A stretch of 64,000 bases of DNA from Hydrogenophaga sp. IBVHS2 (lineage in GTDB: Bacteria; Pseudomonadota; Gammaproteobacteria; Burkholderiales; Burkholderiaceae_C), in contig NZ_NFUT01000006.1 of the NCBI RefSeq assembly GCF_002127215.1, positions 62,001-126,000 on the forward strand, read 5' to 3'. The notes beneath the pieces are model-generated. The model had not been told where the DNA came from, made no database searches, and saw only the letters and a list, made by a program, of their open reading frames with translations. Positions 27,588 to 42,677 of this stretch are shown here, in pieces. The position numbers were made by a program, and so were the translations under genes. Each line of letters begins with the position of its first letter. Position 1 is the stretch's first letter.

Positions 27588-28667
27588 TTGATCTCACTGG
27601 GATCTTTATTCAGCCGCGAACCGGCGCCCATGCTGGGCATAGACATCAGCACGTCCAGCGTGAAGCTGGTGGAACTGAGCCGCAACCGCTCAGGCGAGCT
27701 GGTCCTTGAACGCTGCGCGATGGAGCCGCTGGAGCGTGGCTGGATCGTCGACGGCAACATCGAAAAATTCGACGAGGTGGCCGACGCGCTGCGCCGTCTG
27801 GTGCGCAAGAGCGGCAGCAAGACGAAGCAGGTCGCGCTCGCCCTGCCGGCTTCGGCCGTGATCACCAAGAAGATCATCCTGCCCGGCGGCCTGACCGACA
27901 AGGAGCTCGAAGCCCAGGTCGAGTCCGAGGCCAACCAGTACATTCCCTTCTCCCTGGACGAAGTTAGTCTTGACTTCTGTGTGATCGGTCCCAGCGCCAC
28001 ATCGGTGGGCGACATGGAAGTGCTGATTGCGGCATCCCGCAAGGAAAAGGTGTCGGACCGTCAGGGCCTGGCGGAAGCCGCCGGTCTCAAGCCGGTGGTG
28101 ATGGACGTGGAATCCTATGCGTCGCGCCTGGCCGCAGGACGCGTCATTGAATCGTTGCCCAACCAAGGCGCGGACGCGCTGGTGGCCCTGTTCGAACTGG
28201 GTTCGCTGACCACCAGCATGCAGGTGATCCGCAACGACGAAGTCCTGTACGAGCGCGATCAGGCGTTCGGTGGCGCGCAGCTCACCCAGCTCATCGTGCG
28301 CCAATACGGTTTCTCGGCCGACGAGGCCGAAGCCAAAAAGCGCTCGGGCGAGCTGCCTGAGGACTACCGCCAGGCCGTGCTCGACCCGTTCGTGGACACC
28401 CTGGCCCAGGAAGTCGGTCGTGCACTGCAGTTCTTCTTCACCAGCACGCCCTTCAACAAGGTCGATCACATCCTGCTGGCGGGCGGCAGCGCTGCGCTGG
28501 CCGGACTGACCGAAGCCGTGACGCAGCAGACCTCGTTCAACTGCATGGTCATCAATCCCTTCGACACCATGGAGATGGGGTCCTCCGTCCAGGCGCGAAA
28601 GATCAGCCGTGAAGCGCCGGCCTACCTGACCTCGACCGGCCTGGCGCTGCGGAGGTTCCACCAATGA
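27588..28667 (+). CDS. pilM: Type IV pilus inner-membrane platform protein PilM
   Basis: An actin-like cytoplasmic ATP-binding protein, 359 residues from the TTG at 27588. It begins MISLGSLFSREPAPMLGIDISTSS, the family-typical start. Nucleotide-site motifs include GIDISTSSVKLVE and a later GGSAALAG. It recruits PilN through the PilN cytoplasmic tail and anchors the PilMNOP alignment complex. An in-frame TTG at 27552 would add 12 non-conserved residues. A GGGGG stretch precedes the chosen TTG. It overlaps pilN by 4 bp. Confidence 0.94.
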   Translation: MISLGSLFSREPAPMLGIDISTSSVKLVELSRNRSGELVLERCAMEPLERGWIVDGNIEKFDEVADALRRLVRKSGSKTKQVALALPASAVITKKIILPGGLTDKELEAQVESEANQYIPFSLDEVSLDFCVIGPSATSVGDMEVLIAASRKEKVSDRQGLAEAAGLKPVVMDVESYASRLAAGRVIESLPNQGADALVALFELGSLTTSMQVIRNDEVLYERDQAFGGAQLTQLIVRQYGFSADEAEAKKRSGELPEDYRQAVLDPFVDTLAQEVGRALQFFFTSTPFNKVDHILLAGGSAALAGLTEAVTQQTSFNCMVINPFDTMEMGSSVQARKISREAPAYLTSTGLALRRFHQ

Positions 28668-29281
28668 TCCTGATCAACCTGCTGCCCCACCGGGAGGCAG
28701 CCCGCAAGCGGCAGAAGGAACTCTTCTTCACGCAACTCGGTGGCTCGGCCCTGGCCGGTGTGCTGGTGTCCGCCGCCGTTTTCCTCTGGTACCAGGCCCG
28801 CATCGAGGAACAGCAGGCGAGGAACGATTTCCTGGTGGCCGAGACGGCGAAGCTGGACGCCGAAATCAAGGACATCGCCTCGCTGCAACAGCAGATCGCG
28901 TCGCTGCGGGCACGCCAGACGGCCGTCGAGGACCTTCAGGCCGACCGCAACCTGCCGGTGCACATGCTCGAGGAGCTGGTCACCCAGCTGCCCGAGGGGG
29001 TCTATCTCAACACGATCCGGCAGGAAAACCTCAGCATCCTGATGACCGGCACCGCCCAGTCGCAGGAACGCGTCTCGGAGCTGTTGCGCAACCTGACCAA
29101 CAACAGCCCCTGGCTGACCAAGCCCGAGCTGATCGAGATCGTCGCCGGTTCGGCGGCGTTGGCCGGGCGAGAGCAGCGCCGGGTGTCCAATTTCACTGTT
29201 CGGGCCACGCTCAAGCGTCCTGCACCGGCAGTGCCGGGCGCGCCGGCTCCAGCGGCGGGACAGCCGCCCGCCAAGGTCTGA
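28664..29281 (+). CDS. pilN: Type IV pilus assembly protein PilN
   Basis: A 205-residue bitopic inner-membrane protein. It starts MILINLLPHREAARKRQ, the short cytoplasmic motif that binds PilM, followed by one membrane helix (about 22-42), a coiled-coil region (about 45-90) and a ferredoxin-like periplasmic domain. A proline/alanine-rich tail ends the protein. It pairs with PilO. ATG 28664 overlaps the pilM stop; pilO follows after 13 bp. Confidence 0.94.
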   Translation: MILINLLPHREAARKRQKELFFTQLGGSALAGVLVSAAVFLWYQARIEEQQARNDFLVAETAKLDAEIKDIASLQQQIASLRARQTAVEDLQADRNLPVHMLEELVTQLPEGVYLNTIRQENLSILMTGTAQSQERVSELLRNLTNNSPWLTKPELIEIVAGSAALAGREQRRVSNFTVRATLKRPAPAVPGAPAPAAGQPPAKV

Positions 29282-29294
29282 CCAGGGGTGCACG

Positions 29295-29954
29295 ATGGCC
29301 AAATCTCCCAACATCAACATCGACTTCAAGGTACTGCAGGACAAGCTGCGCAGCCAGTTCTCCGACCTTGACCCCAACGATCCGTCCCTGTGGCCGGCGC
29401 TGCCCCGCAACCTGTTGCTGGTGGCGGTGTGCGCCGCGATCATCGGCGGGCTGTGGTTCTTCTGGCTCAAGGATGTCGACGCCCAGCTGCTGGGCGCCCA
29501 GGCGCGTGAGACAGAGCTTCGGACCACCTACCGCGCCAAGCTGGTGCAGGCGGTGAACCTGGATGCCCTCAAGAAGCAGCTCGAGCAGGTGCAGCAGTAC
29601 GTCACCCAGCTGGAGAAGCAGCTGCCCAGCAAGGCCGAGATGGACGCGCTTCTGTCCGACATCAACCAGGCCGGCCTGGGTCGCAGTCTGCAGTTCGAGC
29701 TGTTCCGGCCAGGGCAGGTGACCGTCAAGCAGTACTACGCCGAATTGCCGATTTCCATCCGGGTGACGGGCAGCTACCACGACATCGGTCTGTTTGCCGC
29801 CGATGTGGCCAACCTCTCCCGGATCGTGACGCTCAACAACCTGTCCCTGGCCCCGGGCCGTGACCGGAACACCCTGAGCATGGAGGGCACCGCCAAGACC
29901 TTCCGCTACCTGGATCAGGAAGAGATTGCAGCCCAGCAGGGAGGCAAGAAGTGA
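29295..29954 (+). CDS. pilO: Type IV pilus inner-membrane component PilO
   Basis: A 219-residue bitopic protein with a cytoplasmic N-terminus of about 45 residues, a membrane helix (LLLVAVCAAIIGGLWFFWL), a coiled coil (about 75-120) and a PilO-type ferredoxin-like domain with GQVTVKQYYAELPISI. It forms heterodimers with PilN and links to PilP. The GTGATG around its stop lets pilP begin at the overlapping ATG 29954. Confidence 0.94.
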   Translation: MAKSPNINIDFKVLQDKLRSQFSDLDPNDPSLWPALPRNLLLVAVCAAIIGGLWFFWLKDVDAQLLGAQARETELRTTYRAKLVQAVNLDALKKQLEQVQQYVTQLEKQLPSKAEMDALLSDINQAGLGRSLQFELFRPGQVTVKQYYAELPISIRVTGSYHDIGLFAADVANLSRIVTLNNLSLAPGRDRNTLSMEGTAKTFRYLDQEEIAAQQGGKK

Positions 29955-30505
29955 TGCGACAACGCACGATTCCTGTTCTGGGCCTGCTGGCGACCACGGC
30001 ATTGTTGACCGCCTGCGGCGGTGGACAGCAGGACGACATCCGGGCCTGGATGCAGGCCGAACGCAACGGCATCAAGCCGTCCGTGCAGCCGATTCCGGAG
30101 CCCACGAAGTTCAATCCGGAGCCGTACAGCGCGGCCAACGGCCTGCCCCCGTTCAGCACCGAAAAGCTCGAAAGCGTGCTGCGCGGTGCCGCAGCTGGTC
30201 CTGCCGCCAGCTCGGCGCTGATCGAGCCGGAACTCAACCGTCGCCGCGAGCCGCTGGAGGCTTTCCCGCTGGACACCATGTCCATGGTGGGCAGTCTGGA
30301 CCGGGGCGGCGCGCTGGTCGCGTTGGTGAAGGTCGGCGGCTTGCTGTACCAGGTCAAGGCCGGCAACTATCTGGGTCTGAATTACGGACGCGTCATGCGC
30401 ATCAGCGAGACCGAGGTGGTGCTCCGAGAAATCGTCCAGGATTCCACCGGCGAATGGACTGAGCGCCCCGCAGCGCTGCAATTGGTAGAGGGAAACTCCA
30501 AATGA
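29954..30505 (+). CDS. pilP: Type IV pilus lipoprotein PilP
   Basis: A 183-residue inner-membrane lipoprotein with signal peptide and lipobox LTAC (Cys about 22). A disordered proline-rich linker and a C-terminal beta domain with GGLYQVKAGNYLGLNYGRV-like sequence (here VGGLLYQVKAGNYLG) follow. It connects the PilNO complex to the PilQ secretin. A GTG at 29951 precedes the ATG by one codon; ATG 29954 is preferred. It overlaps pilQ by 4 bp. Confidence 0.93.
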   Translation: MRQRTIPVLGLLATTALLTACGGGQQDDIRAWMQAERNGIKPSVQPIPEPTKFNPEPYSAANGLPPFSTEKLESVLRGAAAGPAASSALIEPELNRRREPLEAFPLDTMSMVGSLDRGGALVALVKVGGLLYQVKAGNYLGLNYGRVMRISETEVVLREIVQDSTGEWTERPAALQLVEGNSK

Positions 30506-32625
30506 ACAAGGCATATCGGACTACCGGCAGCAGCGCAGGGTCCCGGTTGAAACGCGCGGCAGTGTGGATGGTCCTGTCCACGGCCAGCGCATGGGCCTAT
30601 GCCCAGAACACCATCGAGTCGGTCACTGGCGGCACGCAGGGCGGCACCGAGGTGATCCGCATCGTGACCAAGGAGCCGCTCAAGGGCCCGCCTGCCGGAT
30701 TCACCATCCAGTCGCCCGCCCGCATCGCGCTGGACTTTCCTGGCGTGACCAATGCCATCGGTCGCAGCACGGTCGACATCAACGAAGGCAACCTCCGTTC
30801 GGCCAATGTGGTCCAGGCCGGTGACCGCACCCGGGTGGTCATCAACCTCAAGCAGTCGGCTGCTTACCAGACCCGCATCGAAGGCAACACTCTGCTGGTG
30901 CTGATGGACCGCAACGAGGCCGTCACAGCCCAGACCCAGCCGCCGGCAGCGTTTGCAGAGAGCCGGACGCTCGATGTGGCGGCACTGCGCGACATCGATT
31001 TCCGCCGCGGCGCAGGCGGTACCGGCCGCATCGTGGTCGAGCTGGCCAGCAGCCAGGTGGGCGTCGACATCCGCCCCCAGGGTTCCACGCTGGTGGTGGA
31101 CTTCCTCAAGACGTCCCTGCCCGAGGGTCTTCGCCGTCGACTGGACGTGACCGATTTCGGCACGCCGGTCCAGTCCATCGTCACCAGCCAGATCGGCGAC
31201 CGTGTGCGCATGGTGGTCACCCCGACCGGTGCCTGGGATCACTCGGCCTATCAGAGCGACAACCAGTTCGTGCTGGAAGTGCGTGAGCAGAAGATCGATC
31301 CGGCCAAGCTGAGCCAGGGTCCCGGCTACACCGGCGAGAAGCTCTCGCTGAACTTCCAGAACATCGAGGTCCGCTCCCTGCTGCAGGTGATCGCCGATTT
31401 CACCAGCTTCAACATCGTCACGTCCGACTCGGTCACCGGATCGGTCACCCTGCGCCTCAAGGACGTGCCCTGGGATCAGGCGCTGGACATCATCATGCAG
31501 GCCAAGGGCCTGGGCATGCGCAAGTCGGGCAACGTGATCTGGATTGCGCCCAAGGACGAGATCACCGCCCGCGAGAAGCAGGAGCTGGAATCCAAGGCCT
31601 CGATCGAAAGTCTGGAAGTGCTGCGCACCCAGTCGTTCCAGATGAACTATGCCAAGGCCGCCGACATCGCCAACCAGCTGCGCAGCTCCGGCAACTCCTC
31701 TGGTTCTGCCACCGGCGGTGGCAACGCCAGCATCCTGTCCAGCCGCGGCAGCGTGATTTCGGAGCCGCGCACCAACCAGCTGTTCGTCACCGACACCCCG
31801 TCGCGACTCCAGCAGGTGCAGGAGCTGATCAACAAGCTCGACATCCCGATCCGCCAGGTGATGATCGAAGCCCGCATCGTCGAGGCCGACGACACCTTCA
31901 GCAAGTCGATCGGTGTGCGCCTGGGCGGGGGCATCCGCCAGTCGCCGGACACTGGCGGCAACTCGGTGCGGGGCAACTTCGGTTCGAACTACGGTGCCGT
32001 CACCGGTGCCGGCCAACCCAGTCTGACCTCGCTGCCCTTCGTCAACCTGCCGGCCAACCCGTCCAACAACGCCGCGGCCACTTACGCACTGTCGCTGTTC
32101 AGCCCGAGCGCGACCCGCTTCCTGGCGCTGGAGGTGTCGGCGCTGGAGTCGGATGGCAAGGGCCGCATCGTGTCCAGCCCCCGGGTGGTGACCGCCGACC
32201 AGGTCAAGGCGCTGATCGAGCAGGGTACCGAAATCCCGTACCAGACCGCCACGTCCAGCGGCGCCACCGCGATTGCCTTCCGCAAGGCCAACCTCAAGCT
32301 GGAAGTGACGCCGCAGATCACGCCGGAAGGCAACATCATCCTGGACCTGGATGTGAACAAGGACAGCCCCGGTGATGTGACGCCTGACGGCATCGCCATC
32401 AACACCAAGCACGTCAAGACCCAGGTGCTGGTGGAGAACGGCGGCACGGTGGTGATCGGTGGCATCTTCGAGCAGACCGACCGCAACGAGGTCGACAAGG
32501 TGCCGCTGCTGGGCGATCTGCCGGGCGTGGGCAATCTGTTCAAGACGCGCAACCGGATTTCCAACAAGTCCGAACTGCTCATCTTCATCACCCCGCGGGT
32601 GCTGGGTCGCACGGTCTCGAATTGA
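30502..32625 (+). CDS. pilQ: Type IV pilus secretin PilQ
   Basis: The 707-residue outer-membrane secretin through which the pilus leaves the cell. Order: signal peptide (about 1-33), two AMIN peptidoglycan-binding domains (about 40-270), STN domain (about 290-345, NFQNIEVRSLLQVIADFT), secretin N-domain (about 370-450), and a C-terminal secretin barrel ending with VPLLGDLPGVGNLFKTR and ELLIFITPRVL. It is the last pil gene. Its stop overlaps the TTG start of aroK, so pilus and shikimate genes share one transcript. Confidence 0.97.
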   Translation: MNKAYRTTGSSAGSRLKRAAVWMVLSTASAWAYAQNTIESVTGGTQGGTEVIRIVTKEPLKGPPAGFTIQSPARIALDFPGVTNAIGRSTVDINEGNLRSANVVQAGDRTRVVINLKQSAAYQTRIEGNTLLVLMDRNEAVTAQTQPPAAFAESRTLDVAALRDIDFRRGAGGTGRIVVELASSQVGVDIRPQGSTLVVDFLKTSLPEGLRRRLDVTDFGTPVQSIVTSQIGDRVRMVVTPTGAWDHSAYQSDNQFVLEVREQKIDPAKLSQGPGYTGEKLSLNFQNIEVRSLLQVIADFTSFNIVTSDSVTGSVTLRLKDVPWDQALDIIMQAKGLGMRKSGNVIWIAPKDEITAREKQELESKASIESLEVLRTQSFQMNYAKAADIANQLRSSGNSSGSATGGGNASILSSRGSVISEPRTNQLFVTDTPSRLQQVQELINKLDIPIRQVMIEARIVEADDTFSKSIGVRLGGGIRQSPDTGGNSVRGNFGSNYGAVTGAGQPSLTSLPFVNLPANPSNNAAATYALSLFSPSATRFLALEVSALESDGKGRIVSSPRVVTADQVKALIEQGTEIPYQTATSSGATAIAFRKANLKLEVTPQITPEGNIILDLDVNKDSPGDVTPDGIAINTKHVKTQVLVENGGTVVIGGIFEQTDRNEVDKVPLLGDLPGVGNLFKTRNRISNKSELLIFITPRVLGRTVSN

Positions 32626-33164
32626 CGTCACGCACCGTGGCCCTGGTGGGCCTGCCCGGATCGGGCAAGTCCACCATCGGAAGGCAGCTCGCGCGCAGGC
32701 TCGGGCTGCCTTTCTTCGATTCCGACGCCGTCATCGAGCAGCGCATCGGCTGTCCGATCCGCCTGTTCTTCGAGCAGGAGGGCGAGGCCCGCTTCCGGGA
32801 CATCGAGGCCGAGGTGATCGCCGAGCTGGCGGCGGGCGCCTCCAAGGTGCTGTCCACCGGGGGCGGGACGGTGCTGCGCGAAGACAACCGGCGGATCCTG
32901 CACGCCAACACGGTGGTGGTTTATCTGCGGTCAGCGCCCGAGGAGGTGTTTCGGCGCGTTCGGCATGACCGCAACCGGCCGCTGCTGCAGGTGGACGACC
33001 CGCTGCAGAAGCTCCGCGACCTGCATGCCCAGCGCGATCCCCTCTACGCGGAAACCGCGCACTTCACCATCGACACGGGTCGTCCGTCGGTTTCCACCCT
33101 GGTCAACATGATCGTCATGCAGCTGGACATGTCGGACATCGGCCGCGCCACGCCGGGACTCTGA
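32622..33164 (+). CDS. aroK: Shikimate kinase
   Basis: Phosphorylates shikimate at the 3-OH in aromatic amino acid synthesis. This 180-residue P-loop kinase has Walker [10 protein letters not shown] (about 10-18), shikimate-binding DSD and GGG (STGGGTV) and the lid arginine in RNRPLL. The only reasonable start is TTG 32622, overlapping the pilQ stop, which puts the P-loop at the usual distance from the N-terminus. aroK-aroB after pilQ is conserved in many beta- and gammaproteobacteria. Confidence 0.94.
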   Translation: MTSRTVALVGLPGSGKSTIGRQLARRLGLPFFDSDAVIEQRIGCPIRLFFEQEGEARFRDIEAEVIAELAAGASKVLSTGGGTVLREDNRRILHANTVVVYLRSAPEEVFRRVRHDRNRPLLQVDDPLQKLRDLHAQRDPLYAETAHFTIDTGRPSVSTLVNMIVMQLDMSDIGRATPGL

Positions 33165-33208
33165 CCCTCATTGCCTTCCGACCGTCCGTCAGCCCCTACA
33201 CTCCGGAC

Positions 33209-34330
33209 ATGGACACGCCGGATACCCGCCTCAGCCGCGCCCAGGTGCGCATCGATCTCGCCGAACGCAGCTACGACATCCTGATCGGTGACGGGCTGCT
33301 GACCGATCCTGCAAGCTACCACGGGCTGCCGGAAGGTGGGACTGCCATGGTGGTCACCAACACCACGGTCGCACCCTTGTACCTGGAGGCCCTGGCCGGC
33401 GTGTTGCGGACCCGTCATGCGCGCGTGTTGCACGTGGTGCTGCCCGATGGTGAGTCCCACAAGGACTGGCGAACCCTCCAGCTGATCTTCGATGCCCTGC
33501 TCGGGTCGGCCTGCGACCGGAAGACGGTGCTGTACGCACTGGGCGGCGGCGTCATCGGCGACATGACCGGTTTTGCCGCCGCCAGCTACATGCGCGGTGT
33601 GCCCTTCGTGCAGGTGCCCACCACCTTGCTGGCGCAGGTGGATTCGTCGGTGGGCGGCAAGACGGCCATCAACCACCCGCTGGGCAAGAACATGATCGGT
33701 GCGTTCTACCAGCCGCTGCGGGTGATCTGTGATCTGGACACGCTCAGGACGCTGCCCGACCGCGAGCTCAGCGCCGGTCTGGCCGAGGTCATCAAGTACG
33801 GGCCGATCGCCGACATGGCGTTCCTCGACTGGATCGAGGCCCATGTCGATGCCCTGGTGGCCCGCGACCCTGCCGCACTCGCGCGCGCGGTGCAGCGCAG
33901 CTGCGAGATCAAGGCGCTGGTGGTGGGGCAGGACGAGCGGGAGTCGGGTCTTCGGGCCATCCTCAATTTCGGCCACACCTTCGGCCACGCCATCGAGGCC
34001 GGCATGGGCTACGGCGCCTGGCTGCATGGCGAGGCGGTGGGCTGCGGCATGGTGATGGCCGCGCGGCTGTCGCAGGCGCTCGGCCGGGTGGACGCGGCCT
34101 TCGTGACGCGACTGCAGGCGCTGGTGCAGCGGGCCGGCTTGCCGACCCGTGCTCCGGTGCTCGATGCGGACGACAACGCGCAGCGCTGGCTGTCGCTGAT
34201 GCGGGTGGACAAGAAGGCCGAGGCCGGCGAGATCCGCTTCGTGCTGATCGATCCGCCCGGCACGGCCGTGATGCGTCCGGCGCCCGATGACACGGTGGCC
34301 CGCGTCATCGCCGAATCCTGCGCGGGATGA
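33209..34330 (+). CDS. aroB: 3-dehydroquinate synthase
   Basis: Second enzyme of the shikimate pathway, NAD- and Zn/Co-dependent. The 373-residue protein has the NAD-binding [14 protein letters not shown], the [21 protein letters not shown] block and the metal-ligand histidines in [11 protein letters not shown] and LHGEAV. It follows aroK by 44 bp and overlaps dgt by 4 bp (ATGA). A full-length, ordinary member of the family. Confidence 0.98.
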   Translation: MDTPDTRLSRAQVRIDLAERSYDILIGDGLLTDPASYHGLPEGGTAMVVTNTTVAPLYLEALAGVLRTRHARVLHVVLPDGESHKDWRTLQLIFDALLGSACDRKTVLYALGGGVIGDMTGFAAASYMRGVPFVQVPTTLLAQVDSSVGGKTAINHPLGKNMIGAFYQPLRVICDLDTLRTLPDRELSAGLAEVIKYGPIADMAFLDWIEAHVDALVARDPAALARAVQRSCEIKALVVGQDERESGLRAILNFGHTFGHAIEAGMGYGAWLHGEAVGCGMVMAARLSQALGRVDAAFVTRLQALVQRAGLPTRAPVLDADDNAQRWLSLMRVDKKAEAGEIRFVLIDPPGTAVMRPAPDDTVARVIAESCAG

Positions 34331-35496
34331 TGGAGGCGGTCGGTCTGGACCCTTGCGCGTGCGATCCGGCCGCCACGCGAGGCAGGCGCCATCCCGAGAC
34401 GCCAGCGCCCACCCGCACCGCCTTCCAGCGCGACCGCGACCGTGTCATCCATTCCACCGCGTTCCGGCGGCTGGTCTACAAGACCCAGGTGTTCCTCAAC
34501 CACGAGGGCGACCTGTTCCGGACCCGGCTGACGCATTCCCTCGAAGTGGCCCAGCTGGGCCGTTCGATCGCCCGGTCATTGCGGCTCAACGAGGACCTGG
34601 TCGAAGCCATCGCGCTGGCGCACGATCTGGGTCATACCCCGTTCGGCCATGCGGGTCAGGATGCCCTGCACGACTGCATGCGCCGCTGCATCGAACAGGG
34701 GACGTCCACCGACGACTGGGGCTTCGAGCACAACCTGCAGAGTCTGCGGGTGGTCGACGAGCTGGAGGAGCGGTACCCGGCCTTCGACGGACTCAACCTG
34801 TGCTTCGAGACCCGCGAAGGCATCCTCAAGCATTGTTCGCGCAGCAATGCCCAGCGGCTCGAAGCCATGGAGCCCGGCGGCGTGGCCCACCGCTTCCTGC
34901 ACGGCGGGTCGCCGTCGCTCGAGGCCCAGCTGTGCAACCTGGCCGACGAGATTGCCTACAACGCCCATGACATCGACGATGGCGTGCGGTCCGGGCTCAT
35001 CACCCTGGAGCAGCTGGAGCAGGTGCCGCTGTTCGACGACTACCGCCGCCGTGCGCTGCAAGTTCATCCGAAGCTCGGCGGGCGGCGTCTGTTGTTCGAA
35101 TCGATACGGCTCATGCTGAGCGACCAGGTCTATGACGTGATCGAGGCGACCCGCCGATCGCTGCACGACGCCGGTGTCGCCACGGTGGACGATGTGCGGC
35201 GATCTCCCCCGCTGGTGGTGTTCTCGGCCGACATGCGCCAGCGCAGCCAGGCGCTCAAGACCTTTCTGCTGCGCAACCTCTACCGGCACCCGCAGGTCAT
35301 GGAAACCACCGGCCGGGCGCGGCAGGTGGTGACCGAGCTGTTCACGGCCTATCTGTCCGATCCGGCGCAACTGCCCGAAGCCCATGCCAGCCGCCAGCAC
35401 CTGCCCCGTGCGGTGGCCGATTACATCGCCGGCATGACCGACCGCTTCGCGATCCGCGAACACGAACGGCTGTCCGGTGCCGTCCTGTTCCCCTGA
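34327..35496 (+). CDS. dgt: dGTPase-like deoxyguanosinetriphosphate triphosphohydrolase
   Basis: A 389-residue HD-domain hydrolase of the dGTPase type 2 family. It has the [11 protein letters not shown] segment, the [11 protein letters not shown] stretch carrying the first metal-ligand histidine, and HD motif [15 protein letters not shown] (about 98-112). Family members cut dNTPs to deoxynucleoside and tripolyphosphate and help hold dNTP pools. ATG 34327 overlaps the aroB stop. The REP-associated transposase gene follows after 9 bp on the same strand and may be co-transcribed. Confidence 0.93.
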   Translation: MMEAVGLDPCACDPAATRGRRHPETPAPTRTAFQRDRDRVIHSTAFRRLVYKTQVFLNHEGDLFRTRLTHSLEVAQLGRSIARSLRLNEDLVEAIALAHDLGHTPFGHAGQDALHDCMRRCIEQGTSTDDWGFEHNLQSLRVVDELEERYPAFDGLNLCFETREGILKHCSRSNAQRLEAMEPGGVAHRFLHGGSPSLEAQLCNLADEIAYNAHDIDDGVRSGLITLEQLEQVPLFDDYRRRALQVHPKLGGRRLLFESIRLMLSDQVYDVIEATRRSLHDAGVATVDDVRRSPPLVVFSADMRQRSQALKTFLLRNLYRHPQVMETTGRARQVVTELFTAYLSDPAQLPEAHASRQHLPRAVADYIAGMTDRFAIREHERLSGAVLFP

Positions 35497-35505
35497 AACC
35501 GCCCC

Positions 35506-36231
35506 ATGGCCCGTCAGCCCCGACTCACCCTGCCCGGCGAGCCGCACCATGTGGTGCTCAGGGGCAACGACCGGCAGGCCATCGTGCGCGACGATGCCGA
35601 CCGCGAACACCTGATGCAGGCGATCTTCCAGCACGCCCGCAACCAGCGGGTGGCCGTGCACGCCTGGGTCATCGTGGACAACCACTTCCACCTGCTGGCC
35701 ACGCCCGACACGGAGGACGGGGTCCCGCGCCTGATGCAGGCGCTCGGCCGCAGTCACGTGCGCCACTTCAATGACCGGCACCGGCGCACCGGCACCCTCT
35801 GGGAGGGGCGGTACCGCAGCACCCTGGTGCAGCCCGACCACCACCTGCTGGACTGCATGGTCTATCTGGATCTCCACCCGGTGCGGCTGGGGCTGGCCAC
35901 GGAGCCGGGCGCCTACCCGTGGTCCAGCCATGGGCACTACGCCGGCCTGGGCGTGCAGCGGCAGGTGGCTCCCCCTGCGGTGTACTGGGGCCTGGGCAAC
36001 ACGCCCTTCGCGCGTGAGGCGGCGTACGCCACTGCCGTTCGAACCGGTGTCGGATCGCTGCGCGAGGCGGCCCTGGTGGATGCGGTGCTGCACGGCTGGG
36101 CCTGGGGGGACGAAGCCCACCTCGCCGAGCTGCAGCGCCGCACCGGCCGGCGGCTGAGCCGCGGCAAGCCGGGCCGTCCGAGGCGCCCCGAGCCCGAGAC
36201 CGACGACGGTAATCTGTCCCCAATTAATTGA
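35506..36231 (+). CDS. REP-associated tyrosine transposase (RAYT, Y1/IS200-like)
   Basis: A 241-residue protein of the TnpA_REP (Y1 HUH) family. It has PGEPHHVVLRGNDRQ at the N-terminus, the metal-binding HUH motif in NHFHLL (about 64-69), RTGTLWEGRYRS, and the region MVYLDLHPVR that corresponds to the catalytic-tyrosine YIxxNPV segment. RAYTs are single-copy, vertically kept relatives of IS200 transposases that act on REP palindromes. The C-terminal tail is basic and ends LSPIN; its stop codon lies inside an AT palindrome. It sits 9 bp behind dgt, has GC-rich codon use like its neighbours, and has no inverted-repeat ends. Confidence 0.9.
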   Translation: MARQPRLTLPGEPHHVVLRGNDRQAIVRDDADREHLMQAIFQHARNQRVAVHAWVIVDNHFHLLATPDTEDGVPRLMQALGRSHVRHFNDRHRRTGTLWEGRYRSTLVQPDHHLLDCMVYLDLHPVRLGLATEPGAYPWSSHGHYAGLGVQRQVAPPAVYWGLGNTPFAREAAYATAVRTGVGSLREAALVDAVLHGWAWGDEAHLAELQRRTGRRLSRGKPGRPRRPEPETDDGNLSPIN

Positions 36232-36280
36232 CGGGTCACCGACTTAGGTTGGATTTAAGTGTCTGACCCCATTTAAATGG
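36211..36280. repeat. Pair of AT-rich palindromes with related CTGTCCCC/CTGACCCC heads behind the RAYT gene
   Basis: The first unit reads AATCTGTCCC running into the perfect palindrome CAATTAATTG (36221-36230), which contains the last RAYT codons and stop. The second reads AGTGTCTGACC running into the perfect palindrome CCATTTAAATGG (36269-36280). Both have the plan TGTC(TGA)CCC plus an AT palindrome, about 50 bp apart in the same orientation. They look like REP-type substrate sequences of the adjacent transposase; this link is inferred. Confidence 0.6.
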
Positions 36281-36282
36281 GC

Positions 36283-36311
36283 TTGGCATGCGTGTTGCAT
36301 TGCAATAAGCT
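36283..36311 (+). promoter_or_regulatory. Candidate gltB promoter with internal palindrome
   Basis: TTGGCA (36283-36288) and TAAGCT (36306-36311) are 17 bp apart; the -35 is good, the -10 poor. Within the spacer lies the 11-bp perfect palindrome TTGCA-T-TGCAA (36295-36305), a possible regulator site. The gltB start is 52 bp downstream with AAAGGA as ribosome site. Confidence 0.35.
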
Positions 36312-36362
36312 CCCACCTCCCGTTTTTGCGTCCCCACGCACCTACCGAACAAAGGAAGCGCC

Positions 36363-41087
<4,725 letters not shown>

Positions 41088-41123
41088 TCCGAACAACGCA
41101 CCGACCCACGAAGGACCAACACC

Positions 41124-42590
<1,467 letters not shown>

Positions 42591-42648
42591 CACCGTGGCC
42601 CGCAGGGGACCCGGGATACCGGGTTATCCCGCATCCCTTATCATGAAG

Positions 42649-42672
42649 AGCCGGGCCCCCAGCCCGGCTTTT
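42649..42672 (+). terminator. Terminator after gltD, abutting the mlaF start
   Basis: An 8-bp stem (AGCCGGGC 42649-42656, GCCCGGCT 42662-42669) with a 5-nt loop; the T-run (42669-42672) begins at the last base of the stem. It ends 5 bp before the mlaF ATG, so it occupies the place of the mlaF ribosome-binding site. Confidence 0.75.
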
Positions 42673-42677
42673 CATTG

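Noticed and set aside
42613..42630. Inverted repeat GGGATA-CCGGGT-TATCCC after gltD
   Set aside because: Only 6-bp arms and no T-run. The stronger stem 20 bp further on explains termination.
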